The notes: a model not told the origin generated them from the letters alone. A stretch of DNA of 64,000 bases from Membranipora membranacea (GCA_914767715.1 OU612069.1:12149387-12213386); one strand, 5' to 3'. Shown: positions 24,139-36,900, numbered from the stretch's first letter. Translations and numbers: made by a program.

Positions 24139-26413
24139 GTAAGAGTACCACAGTATTATTTATGAATTAATTGTAAGACAGTTTGGGGGCGGTTGTAAGG
24201 GGGGTGGGGACAGGGTGTGAGGATCCACTTCCAGTTCAAGCGCTTTCCATGTTGCAACTTTGAAATTAAGCCAATTTATTGTAAGATATATTAATAACCT
24301 ACAGAAGAGGCTTAAAGTCCAGGCCAAGTTCGTATCAGATGTTGACATGATATGAAAATAAAAATCTACCTCATGACAGTCCCGTTGATAGAGCTGACAA
24401 AATAGAAAAGCCTCAGATTACATTTTTGATGAAAATAAACATGCTCTTGCGTTACGCTACGATGAGTTGTTTGAGTTTGAGTTTGGGTTCCTATCGCTCC
24501 TCGCTCGCTCGTATAAAAACATTACAGATCTTTCTTTGCTCACCTAACAATGTCAGGACTTATACTTATACTTTATAAAGCTATCGATTTCTATTCAAAT
24601 TAGCTTTCTTTTACAAATTGAATGCTGTTACTCTAAGGGTGTTTATTATCAACTGTTTTGATGATCAGGTTTTTATGGTTCATAATGATTTCAATAGCAC
24701 CTTTAGCGGTGATCATGTGTTACAAACCAAACTTATACAATGTCCAGCAGCCAGGTAGAAGAAATGCCCAGAATTTATATTATGTAGCACACTATAGAAC
24801 AAAATATTTTGATGTTCTAATCAATCAATAATCAATATCTTTACTTTACATTGCACCAGCTTGTACGATCATCATGTATCCTCACCTATCTGCACATATC
24901 TGTGCTCTGTCCTGCACCTGTGGGGCAAAGGACAGCACAACTCCAAGTAGTGAATAGCGGCTAGCTGTTAGCGCTATGAACCCATTTTTTCTTGGGAATG
25001 GTTAAAGTTATAATAGCAAGTCTAGTGGGTGATTCTGTTTGATTCAAAAATATTGTTCATACTTTGTTACGCACGCAACAAGTTAATCCAATGACCAGCC
25101 AGCTACATGTTTCCGTCAAATAGGGGACCGCTTGTAAGGTATTGGAGGATGTGCTTTCTAACCTTTCGTCCAATTTATTTTTATATTGGTGTCTAATTTT
25201 CCAAAACTGAACTGATCGATTCTTATTTAGAGTATGAGATTTTCCGCCTGTATCACAACTAGTCCAGAATGACAGCAACACTATTTTAACTTCTAATTCC
25301 ATTTGACATGGTAGCCGCTGAAATAAGAACTCTAAATTTCAACAAAGTTGTGGGTGTCATTATTGCTAAAAACTCTCAACTGGGAAGTTAAAGTTCTGTG
25401 CATTTAAAAACGTTACTTTGCTAGGTGACACTAAAGGGAATTCAGTCGGGACTGTGCTTGTATTCCAGCCCTAACACGTATGCTGTGTCAATAGGGTAGC
25501 AATGGTTGGGTATTAATGGGCTTGCTGGATAAGAGTGCACAACTCCAAGTAGTGAATGAAGACTAGCTGTTAGCGCCATTAACCCATTCTTTCCATGGGG
25601 ATGGTTAGAAGGCGCAATTTCAAAACAATTACAATAGCGAGTATAGTGGGTGATTCTGTTTGAAACAATGCATGAACTTAATTATTGTTCATAATTTGTT
25701 ATGCACGCAACAAGTTAATCCAATGTCCAGCCAGCTACATGTTTCTGTCATCAATTTTTATGAAACATAGTGCATAATCAAACAGCAAAGGTTATTTACT
25801 GATCGCCCAGAGTATTATCAAATAGGGGACCGTTTCTCTCTTTGCATAACATATCAAGATAAAATATATGGGACATAGGTCTAAAGTCGAGGCATTTGTA
25901 GTTGCTTCATATCCACCTGGTCACGTCAAGGCAAGTGGCGAATGGGAGAGCAACTCGCATGCAGGCAATTGAATTAAACTTGATCTAGAGTTTATCTAGA
26001 GATTTAGTTGTGAAGATGATGAGGTTATATGAAAATTAAAAAAACTAGCACAAGTCAGCACCTTTGATAGAGCTGCCGTAATGCCAGCAATGCGGCCCTT
26101 GTACTACCAATGGCTGTTAGAGTCAGAGTTTCCTTTCCCTGGTACAAAAACATTGACAGTAAATTCATAGCCTTCTTTGTACACCTTTTAATGTCAGAAC
26201 CTACGCAAAATACATGTGAGTAACAATGGTTTTTCACTCAGATTAGCTTAATTTCTCAAATCAAATGCGGGTCCGTTGTTGCGACGTTGATTATACAATA
26301 TTCTGTAGTCGATCAGATTTCTTTTGTTTAAAAAGTTACAATGGCTTGTCTAGCATCTAGATTCAAAGCCTTAATTTAAGAATGTGTTCGTTGCGTTTCT
26401 CTTTCCATTATAG

Positions 26414-26509
26414 AAAACCCGTTCCGAATAACCAAACTGTTAAGATCTCATAACAGACAGCACTTCACACCACGTCATATCAGTTTTTACCGATTTCCCC
26501 AAGTATCAG
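26414..26509 (+). other. Exon-like core j
   Basis: 96 bp, counterpart of core f in the second duplication unit. Acceptor 'tctctttccattatag' intact, donor weak (GTTTTG). No ATG. Confidence 0.4.
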
Positions 26510-26647
26510 GTTTTGTTGCAGCATCACGCAATTTCTTGGTTGTACATCCAACTATACTTAGGATCTTTAAATTATACCCTCGCGTAACTTCATGTATATG
26601 CTCGCTCTGTTTAAGTTACCCACTCTCTTATGGTCCAATCTACTAGA

Positions 26648-27330
26648 AGGCTCTAATAATGAGAAAAGGAATGAGTAGTTTTATGAGTACGGCTGTGTGC
26701 TGGCCTCACCATAAGTGATTATCTAGTTATATCAGGTTTGATCAAGTTTGTGAGGGTGGAGAAGCCTCAAAACCGGCGTGACAGTAGACGGGCAAATCCA
26801 ATGATTGTAAATTAGATCAAACTTTGATTTGAATTAAGTCAGGTGATAAGGGATGAATCGGAAGTTACAAGGGGTGAAAGCTACCTACTATTATAAGCCT
26901 ATCCTTCCTGTAGTTATTTTGCCAATAGATGAATTATTACTACTCTAACCAGAATTAAGCCAAACGGTATATTTTAGTTGCTGCTAATATATGTTAAATC
27001 TGTCCAAGAGAAAACAAGAAGCTTGTATTATTCTATTATTGCATCTTTGAATCAGGTTAATTGACACTCTGACTGTCAAAATAAAAACAGAAAAATTTTA
27101 ATTATCTAGTGTTTACTATGAAGCTAATCGGTATGGGTGAACGACATCAGTAACTAAGAGTCACAAGCAGCCATGATTGGTCTAAAGAGTACAGAGTTGT
27201 GATCAGTGAGATTCAAGTCCGATTCCAAGCGCGGGTAGTCATTCATGTTCATATGTTTTAAAAGAGGAAACAATTCATTCAAACCGTGTACAAGTTGGAG
27301 TAAAAAACTATCTGCGACCCATGCCCATCT
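26648..27330 (+). repeat. Dispersed 650-bp block, copy B
   Basis: Closely matches 6968-7630 and interrupts the alignment between the two segmental duplication units, so it arrived in unit 2 after duplication or was lost from unit 1. Carries a decayed SINE at 27156-27320. Confidence 0.7.
27156..27320 (+). mobile_element. tRNA-derived SINE (Leu/Ser-like head), decayed
   Basis: Same element as 7451-7600. The A-box region reads GATTGGTCTAAAG and the B box has decayed to AGTCCGATTCC. Confidence 0.5.
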
Positions 27331-28849
27331 GATTGGCAGGTTTTGCTGCAGCATCAGCTTTCCGACTTGTTCACCCAACTATACTTAGGATTTTTAATTG
27401 TACCCTCGAGTATCTTCATGACTGTGCTGGTCTAATAAGTTTGATTAATCTCAAGCCTATTAATTTTACCTGCTCTCTTATAGTCTAATCTACCTTCAAT
27501 CTTATCTAATATTATATTCTATATAATTCACAGATGTTACTTGTCTGCACCCCTTTTACTCTTGCCCCCCCCCTTCCTGACGCCCCCCCCCCCCTCGCCA
27601 GGAGAGGTGTAGATTAAAATGTAGATCGAAATGTAGATTAAGATAAAACCTAATCGACTCATGGGTATGAAAATCTCTGACTCTATCATCCCTATACAAG
27701 TGTGTGGCGGCAGCATTTTTATTGTAGTTACCTTATCATTATGGTATGATGGCGATGGTATAATTTCAATAATTACCAATCACTTAACCTGCAACCCCCC
27801 CCCCCCCCCCCCCCCCGTTCCAATAGCAACCAAATATTAAGGGGATCTCATATTACGCTGAAGTCAGGTGTTTAATAATCGCCTCCAATCTAGAGTAACA
27901 GAATTTTCAGACCAAAATTTACTCCATGCAAGTTTATCTAGGCCTTTAGTTCTGTGAATGAGTTAAAAAGCTTGAAAGACAGCTAAAACAGTTCCATGTT
28001 TATATCTAGCATTAGAACCGCAAGAATATGTACATTTCTTTGTTTGTTCCCCTAACAATTTCAGAACCTATGCAAAATACTTTTAAGAAACAATAGATTA
28101 TAACTCTGGTTAGCCTAGTTTCACGATTTTCAAATGTTTTATTGTTTTTATTGGTTTATTTATGACAATCACAATAGCAAGTCTAGCGGTGACTCAGATT
28201 CAAAGCCTGAACAAAATTATCGCTCATATTTGTTACGCGACAAGTTAATTCAGCGTCCAGCCAACTTCATCTCTGTCAGCCATTCTAGAAAAGCCATCTA
28301 GAAAACATCGTACAGTAGCCTAATCAAACCAATGAACTCCCTCATGTCGATGCTAATACTGCCTTGGAGTTGTCATCCTAAATTACAGCTATAGTTGGCG
28401 GATTAAATGACATCACTTTTAGCAGACAGGTGCAAAAAACAAGGACGATATCCATCTATGGACCGATATAGAGTTTTTGATTTTTAACTCATTGTTGCTA
28501 CGCGCTGGTTTATCTAGAGATTTAGTTGAGCAGGTGATGAGGTTATATGAAAAACTGGCATATGTCTGTACCTTTGATAGAGCGGACGGAATACCAGCTA
28601 TGCTTCCTTTATACTACCCTGGCTGTTTTAGTCCCAGTTCTTTTTATCTGATGTAATAACATTGACAGTAGTTTCACTGCCTTCTGTGTTCCCCAAATAA
28701 TGTCAGAGCCTCTCAATGACAACAAAATATTTCCTGACTAAATATCCCAGAAGATACTAAATCTGAGATAATTACCTTAAACTACTGCTGCCACTCATGC
28801 AAATTTGTACTCATTGAACTTTGCATAGGTCCAAGATAATTAATTGAGA

Positions 28850-29072
28850 CTTAAATCTCATAATTTTCACCTAATGGGCAAATAATTTGCACAAACTGAT
28901 CTTCAAAATCAGGGCATGAAATCTAGCACCAGCTAATGACGTGTACAGTATGCACTAGTAAGACGGTAACTACGTCACCCATGGCCGGTAGATAATTAAT
29001 TTCATACCCTAATTTTGACAATCAGGTTTGTGCAAATTGTTTGCTCATTAGGTGACAATGCTGAGATTGCAG
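28850..29072. mobile_element. Foldback MITE-like inverted repeat
   Basis: Arms of about 70 bp: 'aatctcataattttcacct' near 28853 pairs with 'aggtgacaatgctgagatt' near 29050, and 'tttgcacaaactgat' with 'atcaggtttgtgcaaa'. It is absent from the matching place in segmental unit 1 (near 21590), so it is an insertion or lies within one. Confidence 0.65.
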
Positions 29073-29572
29073 CCTCATTTTATTAGTTTTGAGCTATACA
29101 GAATTCTATAAGCACACATTTGGCTGTGTGGCAGCAGTGGTTTAAATCTAGAGTGGAGTTTTCTGACCCAATTTTGCTCCATGCGGGTTTATCTAGGATT
29201 TCTAGGAATTTTGAACTGTGAAGGTGTTGAAATGTTTGAACGACGGCTAAAACACTTCCAGGGGTTCCTATTGCTAGCATAAAAACATTGATCATTTGTT
29301 TGTTCCCCTAACAAGTGAAGAACCTATGCTAAATAGTTTTATGAAACGATAGATCTTAATTCTGATTAGCCTAGTTTTACAAATTGAATGCTGGTCCATT
29401 ACGGTTTTCAACTGTTTTAATAATCAGATTTCTTTGGTTTGAAACAATTGCAAAAGCAATTCTAGCCAGTGACTTTGTTTGATTCAAAGCCTGAACTAAA
29501 TTACCGCTCATATTTGCTACGCAACAAGTTAATCCAATGTCCAGCCAGCTACATCTCTGTCACCCATTTTTG

Positions 29573-29670
29573 AAAAGCCGTTCAGAATATTTGGTGGTGT
29601 AATCAAACTGCTAAGAAGCTAAAAAATAAGCTGCACTTGACACCAAGTCAAATCGATTTCCCTTTTTCAG
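29573..29670 (+). other. Exon-like core k, acceptor lost
   Basis: 98 bp core of the long type before donor GTAAGTGT. Its upstream boundary reads 'cacccatttttg' instead of '..ttag', so the acceptor AG is missing. No ATG. Confidence 0.35.
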
Positions 29671-30558
29671 GTAAGTGTACCATGCAACAAATTTGTTTAC
29701 ATATTATTATCATTTCATAAAATAGTAGAGGGGTGATTTTTGGGCCTCCATGTCAAGTGCATTCCAAGTTGGGTGTCCATTTATATTTTTACCTGCAGGA
29801 AAAACTCTGGGGGTGGGGGATTCGTTGCAAAATCAAGCGCTATCTGTGTTGAACATCCAATAAATCTTAGAATTTAGTAAATATCTGTGTCAATATTCTA
29901 CTGCTAACCAAAAATAAAAATAACTAACCCAATGCCGCCTTCTGGTCCCTGAGAACAACAAAACAGTCCTGGACAAAGAATGTGCCAGTAGCCCCCAAAT
30001 CTCAAAAGCTGCAGCCTGATGATCTCACGTTTTGTTGATTTGTGGCGTTGACATATTCCATAAAATCAAACCAGCGTATGACAGCATCTATGCATCTGCT
30101 AAAATAGAAACACCTTAAAATACCTTTGCTTAGTGTTAATAAATAAGTTCAGCGAATGCTGGGCTGTTAACATCGTGTTACATTCCGTGGTATAAATACA
30201 TTATGAATACATGTATGTACATATCTTTGTTTGTTCCCCTTATTATTTCTGAACCTATGCTAAATACCTTTATGGAACAATAGATCTTTAAATCATATTA
30301 GCCTAGTTTCACAAATAATTGTGCTCCCACAGCTATGTTGATGATGGATTTATTGTTGATCAGATTTATTTTGTTTGGAAAAATACGATAGCTTGTCTAG
30401 CGGTAGTCTGAGCCCCCCAGACTCTTCCCCCCCCCCTTTGTCAGACTGGTGACTCTGTTTGATTGAGAGCCTGACTGTATGAAATGAACAATTCAATTAA
30501 AAGTTCATCCATCCAGGGAGGTACTCCTTGATCAATCAATTTCTTTTGCTTGTTATAG

Positions 30559-30615
30559 AAAAGTTGTTCAGACAAATCGTCACTCCACCAGCGCTTACTG
30601 ATCTTCCAGTATCAG
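30559..30615 (+). other. Exon-like core l
   Basis: 57 bp, same sequence as core h, with the same acceptor 'cttttgcttgttatag' and donor GTAAGAGT. TATAAATA lies 368 bp upstream at 30191. Confidence 0.5.
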
Positions 30616-31343
30616 GTAAGAGTACAAATGTATTATTTACACATTAATAATATAATGACAGTTGAGTGGAGGTTGTAAGAGGGGTCCATGGGGACAGCGC
30701 TTTCTGGTGATTTCGTGTTCGGATAGTGTCCGGTGTAACCTGGTAAACTCTAGAGTGGGCCTATGAGATTTTCTGACCCAGTGTACTCCACACTGAATCA
30801 TCAAGGAGTTTAGAAACACAGCAAACAAAAAACAAACATTCATTTGCTAAGTGAAAATGAATATTAATAGAAACTTGAAAATTAACATGCATCAAAATAT
30901 CTTTTCAATAAATCAATGCTTCAATTGTTCCTTTAGTGGACACAAAAACCTTGTGAATAAATACCAGAACCCTGCTTGTTCCCCTCATTATCTCAAAACC
31001 AATGCTATATACTTTTTAGAAACAATGGTTTTTAACTCAGATTAGCATAGTTTCACAAATTGAAATTTTATTCATTACGGCTATTGATTAACAGGTGCTC
31101 CCTTAGTCAATCAGGTTTCTTCATTTCTACAATGGATAGTCTAGCGGTTGGCTCTGTTTGGATCAAAGCTTCATTGGGAGGGGGGGTAATCTGAGCCCCC
31201 CCCCAGACTCTTGCCCCCTTGTCCCCGTCTGACGGGTGACATGTTCGATTTAGAGCCATAATGCAAGAAACATTTTTGTATGAAACAAATCATTTTTTAT
31301 TTATTTATTATCCATCCATCATTTTCTTTTTTGCTTGTTACAG

Positions 31344-31397
31344 AAAAGTTGTTGAGACAGATCTTCACTCCACTGCTTTCTGATCTTCCAGTATCAG
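31344..31397 (+). other. Exon-like core m, closest to the gene
   Basis: 54 bp after 'ttttttgcttgttacag' and before donor GTAAGAGT. One base different from core i. No ATG. It is the nearest intact core to the acceptor of the first coding exon, 2.4 kb downstream. Confidence 0.5.
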
Positions 31398-31812
31398 GTA
31401 AGAGTACCATAGTATTATTTACGAATTAATTGTAAGACAGTTGAGGGGAGGTTGTAAGGGGGGTGGGGACAGGGTGTGAGGATCCGCTTCCGGTTCAAGC
31501 GCCTTCCTTGTTGCAACTTGGAAATTAAGCCAATTTAATGTAAGATATATTAATCAGGTTTCTATGGTTCATAATGATTTCAATAGCACCTTTAGCGGTG
31601 ATCATGTGTTAGAAACCAAACTCATACAATGTCCAGCAGCCAGGTACAAAAAATGCCCAGCATTTATATTATGTAGCACACTATGGAACAAAATATTTTG
31701 ATGTTCTAATCAATCAATAATCAATAACATATATTTACTTTACATTGCACCGGCTTGTACGATCATCGTGTATCCTCACCTATCTGCACATATCTGTGCT
31801 CTGTCCTGTACC

Positions 31813-33780
31813 GGTATCTGGCATCTCATGTACTCTTCATGTCATTGTCTCTCTCTTCTGCACACATGTCCAAACCACTGCAACATTCTTCTTCTCATCA
31901 GGTCTAACACACTCATAACATTCGCCTATTGCCTTATGTTTTCGATGGTTTTGCGCCCCTCAATACCTGATTCGAAGGCAATATTGCAACATTCTCATTT
32001 CAACATCGTGAATAAATCCAACTTAACTTAGGTTTTGTCAATTACTGCTACATTCTGCTGTTCTCACGTCCTGCTAACATGTCATTTTCATATCTAGCCT
32101 ATAGAAGTCTAATAGAATAATCTGACACAGGATTAATTTTTTATGGTTAACAGAGATAAGTGCTGCAGGATATCACGAGATTTATTGATTTCAGTTGATA
32201 TCGGTAGGTTGATTGTGATTCAGGGCATATATTGGCTTGATATGATAATCGTTTCTATGATATGGTTTGATATCAGGTGGTTGATTATCGATATACAGTA
32301 CATATCTCGGTGAGGCGTTTTGCATATAGTATATGTTATCAGTGGGCCCATTGTTGGACCACTTTCATGTTATGGTTGTCTTCTCATGGTAAATGGATAG
32401 ACAATTACCATATTTATATGCGATTATTGCTAGATTACTCTGATTGCTGATTACTCTGACTCTTGAAACATGTAATATCAAAGTGTGATGACTCCAAATT
32501 TTGGTACTGATCGATATCAATATAAGTTGTTGCCAATCTATCTTTTGATTTGCTAGCAATTTCGCACAACACTAATCGAGAGGTTTGGTCAATAAAGTTG
32601 TTGACATATAAAGAGTAAGACAAGCAGGAACAAGTCAGTACCTTCCATAGAGCGGCCAAAATAGAAGCCTCACAAAAAAACAGTTACTTTGCTAAGTTAG
32701 ATTATATGGAATTCAATGAACAGCCCTTGTATTACGATGGGCTGTTCGGGTTCCTATCGCTTGTCTAATAACTTAAAGAAAACTTTGTTTGTTCCGGTAA
32801 CAATTTCAGAACCTATGCTAAAAACCTTCAGTAGGCTTTAGATTTCAATTCAGATTAGCATAGTTGTTCAAATTTAATGCTGATACTCTAAGGGTTTCTA
32901 TTATTATCAGCTGTTTTGATAATTGGATTTCTTTGGTTTATAAAAATTACAATAGCGCCTCTAACAAGTGATTAATTAATAGCTCAAACATGTAACAAAC
33001 CAAACTTATTCAATATCCAGCGAGGTACACAAAACGTGTGGTATTATATTATGTATCACATATTAGAACATCCGTTCACAATATTTTGATGATTTAGTCA
33101 GGCAGATAACTCAATAATATGCATCTTCACTTTACATCATACCAGCTTTTTCCGCCTATTGTGTCTCCGCACCTATCCGCACCTATCTCAGCTCTGTCCT
33201 GTATGGGTAGTGGGTGCCTACCGGAGGCATAGCTCAATTAGAATTCTCAATCTAATCTTGAGCATCCTCTTCACTGAGGGAACACTGCAACATTCTTCTT
33301 TTCTTCGGGTTTAACTCACTCATGACATTTACTTCGTGCCTTATGTTTTCGTTGGTTTTGGGCCCCTCAATACTGATTCCAAGGAAGTGTCGCAACATTC
33401 TCATTTCAACATCGTCAATAAATCCAACTTAACTTACGTTTTGTCAATAGCTGCTACATTCTGCTGTTCTCACGTCCTGCTAACATGTCATTTTTATCTC
33501 TCTCTCTCTCTCTTTCTCTCTCTCAGGCATGAACAACCCAGCCTGCTTATACAAATTTAAAACAATGTTTTGACCGGCCGCTTTTGCTTGTCCTGCTAAC
33601 CTACAGTTATAATAACTGACCCTGATGCCACAAATTTCTGCATGAAATAGTCATTTCAAAATCTATATCATCACATTACTGATCAATCCCTTTGTAGCCA
33701 TCCCACCACCATTTTATTGCAGCCACTTATACTTTAATGTTCAAGTCAGCCACACAACCCTGTGTTATTTAAAATTGTTG
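31813..33780. other. Gene-proximal spacer, partly duplicated
   Basis: After segmental unit 2 the phrase 'caacattctcatttcaacatcg' and its surroundings occur twice (31860-32090 and 33280-33490), followed by a (TC)n tract at 33497-33525 that ends in CAG. One more cassette fragment is at 32700-33060. I see no convincing core promoter for the gene and no coding sequence. Confidence 0.5.
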
Positions 33781-33811
33781 GAGACAAATTTTATTCTGAA
33801 AAAAATTGCAG

Positions 33812-33948
33812 GATGGCTATGAGTAAACCAGAGCGAGTTGTCTTACCCGGGGAGGATGTGGATAACATGATCCGATGTAACGTCTGCCTGGACATTAAAC
33901 CTCTAAAGTTACTACCCTGTCAGCACAAAACATGCAAGGAATGTATCG
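33812..33948 (+). CDS. TRIM-like exon: start codon and first half of RING
   Basis: Acceptor 'aaaaaaattgcag', then G-ATG (33813). Encodes MAMSKPERVVLPGEDV and RING ligands C22 to C44. Donor GTAAGTAT at 33949. Ends in phase 1. The short frame continuing to 33968 simply reads into the intron. Confidence 0.9.
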
Positions 33949-36900
33949 GTAAGTATAGGTGTAAGTGAATTTCTACTGCCATTGCCAACTACTGACAATA
34001 CCATCAGGTCCTCTTCTGATAGACCATCCTTCAACGAATTGAGACTACAACATCACAACGTAAGGTAATTATATAAAAATATGTTCTATTATTTTTCTGT
34101 TTCTGAAACATGGGCTTACTCCTGATATTCCAGATAGTCTTGTTGACTTGCACGAAGTTTCAATAGCTAGATATGACAGAAAATCTACATCCAAAACCTG
34201 GGGAGGTGGTGCTGCACTCTATGTAAAATTTTCATATAAATTCTCTATAATAAGTCAATTAAGTGTTAAACTGTCTAGATTTTGTGACTCGGTTTGGATA
34301 AAAATACCCTCTATAAACAACCAACACGGCTACATCATCGGATCAATTTATCTCCTGCCTGATGCTAACAAAACCGAATCCATCGCAATAATGAGCTCAT
34401 TTCTACATAAAAACCAATACCTCGCCATTAATTTATTCTGCTTGGAGACTTCAATATTAATTGGAATTCCTCATCAACTGAAAACAAATTTAGAGCAGGA
34501 CTTTATGTCTGCAGGGCTTTTACAGCAAGTTAATGGGATTTCATACATTAGCCAGTTAGGGTGAGAAAGTAGCCCTGTTCACAGGGCTAGAGATAAAGCT
34601 TATTAAACCACAATTATGTGCACAGTGACATTAGCATTAAAGTGGGAGTTCAGTTCAGAGTCACTTTCTCCCATCCCTATCCAGGTTGATAGATCGACCG
34701 ATTCCGATTCTGTACATGTGCTCCATTTTGGCGCCAATTACATCAGAAAGATTTGTTTACATTGATAAGGAAGGATTTGATGTCATAGGCGGGACACTCA
34801 TAAACAATGCCCCATCAATCAATATTATGACTGATTTACATTTAACAATTTTTTCTCAGTAAATAGGTATTATTTTTGAAAATCATTATAGCTTCACATT
34901 CCTCAACTATATTTGACTCTGCAGATGGACATTTGAAAGCTAATTTTCATTTTTAAAAATAAATTAGATATGAAAAAGTGTAGGAATACAATAATTTTGT
35001 GTTCAGTTTTTAGTTAAATGACAGGGTCACAATGTGTGCCGCAGCAGGTGCACTCCCCGTGCACTGCATGATATTGATTTTCTAGTGAACTATAAATCAA
35101 TAGATCATTAATCATCCTGATTTACGCTATCAAATATGGCTCAACGTAGCCTGTCTTGGCAATGCATGCCATGCTCCGCCATGCTCCGGTAAAAGTAAGT
35201 CTCATAAAAGAAATTTTTGTCCATATTATTAATCCCCGCAGAAGTAAATCCTTGTCAATGGACTACCAAGTGTCTACAATTAGTGCTGGTTCTGAATAAC
35301 ACTTCCTCTTTAATAGTTGCAAGATCCTGACATGCGATAGATCAATTTCTGATCACTAAACCACATACTTATTATAAGACTCATATGCCCTCTCTTGCTG
35401 TATTATTTAAATTAGTTAGGTTATGTAATTCACCAGTGGTCCCTAGTTAGTATCACAGAGTAAGGATAAACAGAGGGGACTCTTCAATGATCGTTATAGT
35501 GCCTGCGGTTTTATCCACTGGGGGAAATTCATCAATCTGGCCACCTGCCAATTTCAGAATATATATAAGTTACAGTGGAGTTTTCTCATGCAGACATAGC
35601 CACCTTTGATAGGTCATAATTCATTCTGTCTTTATCCTAAAGACTGATTTCCAACTTTTCTGAAATGTCCAATCTTCAAGCTATACACCATATTATTTCC
35701 AATTTTGATGACCAGCTGTCTATCAATTGTCACATGTAAATCTATATGACAAAACTCATTTCAAAAACCTGGATTACTCTTAGCCTATGAATCCTAGCAA
35801 AAAATGACAATAATATGGTGTATAGCTTGCAGCTTGGACATTCCAACAAAGTTGGAAATCAGTCTTTAGGATAAATACAGAATAAATTATGGCCCATCAA
35901 AGGTAGGGGTGTCTGCAAGAAAAATGCCATTATAACATATAGAGATAATGAGTTTTTGGCATCCAGCTGTGCACAATTTTCCCCCAGTGAATCAAATTCG
36001 TAGGCACTATAACTATCATTGAAGTGTCCGCTCTGTATATCCTTACTCTGTGTTAGTATTAACATAATCCTCAATGTCTGACATTGCATAATTTGTTGGC
36101 TTAGATGATCGATGTTTGACACATTGTGATCGATAGGGCAATAAGCAAGACACTATCTGGATCGGCCATAAATTTGTTGTCTTTATTGCTTGCAGATTCA
36201 ACTTTCGTTTTTTCCCTAATTAACAAACTATGACGTCATTTGTTGATATTTTCCAGTGGGCCAACCCCCTTGGGATATCCAAGATCTTTCACAAACATTG
36301 CACACAGGACACACAACTCTTGTAAACAAACTATCTCAATCATAAATTCTATGCAGACAGGCCATGTGCGTAATAGTAATTAATCAACAGGCACATCAGG
36401 CTATAAAACAGCCCGACAAACTAATTAGAACCAGAAATCTTCACAGCATTGATCATGAAGAATTTTATAATGACTGTTCTAGGCTTCTGCTACTGCAAAC
36501 AGCAACTGACATGAACAAAACATTGCATTGCTGCATGGAAAATATTGAAAACTATATCTCTGACATGATTGACAAGCATGCTCCAGTTAAAACAAAAAGA
36601 GTGCTAAGGAAGGGCACAAAACTAGTGGCTTTTCCCTGATCTTCAGCATCTCATTAATTTGAGAATCAATAATTACTAGCAGGCTTGATTGGTCATCCAC
36701 TATTTGATGAAAGTCTGTCCAAAAAGCTGTGGTTTTTGTAGGTCTTGGTCAGGTAAGTCAGACCGGGTCAGGTTTCCGGGTCTCTCCTATTTTTCAGGAC
36801 TAGACTTGGTCGGATAAGAGTACACATGAAACAGCGCTCCTGTTCCTTCATTATGTTTAACTCTATTTTGTACTGGGCAAAGAATACAGAAGTACTGCAA

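Larger units (their letters stand above)
18968..24916 (+). repeat. Tandem segmental duplication, unit 1
   Basis: Begins 'cctgtggggcaaaggacagc' and ends at the same phrase of unit 2. Landmarks that pair with unit 2: core f 19834 with j 26414, core i 24085 with m 31344, and 'cctatctgcacatatctgtgctctg' at 24883 with 31778. Unit 1 has an extra cassette (core g) compared with unit 2. Confidence 0.8.
24917..31812 (+). repeat. Tandem segmental duplication, unit 2
   Basis: Repeats unit 1 head-to-tail, starting again at 'cctgtggggcaaaggacagc'. Differences from unit 1: a second partial copy of the unit start near 25530, the 650-bp block inserted at 26648-27330, absence of the 20150 MITE, a foldback and extra cassette (core k) at 28770-29880, and loss of the cassette holding core g. 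Confidence 0.8.
7900..33530 (+). repeat. Macro-array of degenerate cassettes with exon-like cores
   Basis: Roughly 20 degenerate copies of one ordered set of blocks. In order they are: a C-rich tract; 'tctcatactacgctgatgtc'; 'ttttctgacccaattttgct'; 'ggttcctatcgctagc' with a TATAAA-like A/T box (9882, 21890, 22960, 24512, 30191); 'ccctaacaatttcagaacct' plus 'atgctaaat'; 'gaatgctggtccattacggt'; 'gattcaaagcctgaac'; and finally a 54-109 bp core bounded by splice-like signals. The 'cagaacctatgctaa' block recurs at about 12.08, 12.92, 14.05, 16.22, 17.29, 19.61, 20.88, 21.95, 22.37, 23.00, 23.74, 24.55, 26.20, 28.06, 29.32, 30.25, 30.99 and 32.81 kb. No protein-coding frame spans the units. It lies directly upstream of the TRIM-like gene, on the same strand. 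Confidence 0.7.
34083..36640 (+). pseudogene. LINE endonuclease fragment, split by two insertions
   Basis: Non-LTR retrotransposon ORF2 endonuclease (EEP fold). Pieces at 34083-34640, 35314-35369 and 36368-36640 read, in order, SETW, GGGAALYV, IIGSIYLLPDA, a decayed 'L.GDFNINW' and then IDKHAPVKTKRV. It is the same family as 61545-62178, which is uninterrupted here and shows the empty site for both insertions. Several frameshifts and stops. No RT domain. Confidence 0.8.

Noticed and set aside
22241-31397. Short exon-like cores as coding mini-exons (Dscam-like choice)
   Set aside because: Only the 57-bp type has an open frame; the 54-, 95-, 96- and 106-bp types have stops in all frames and lengths are not compatible with one reading phase.
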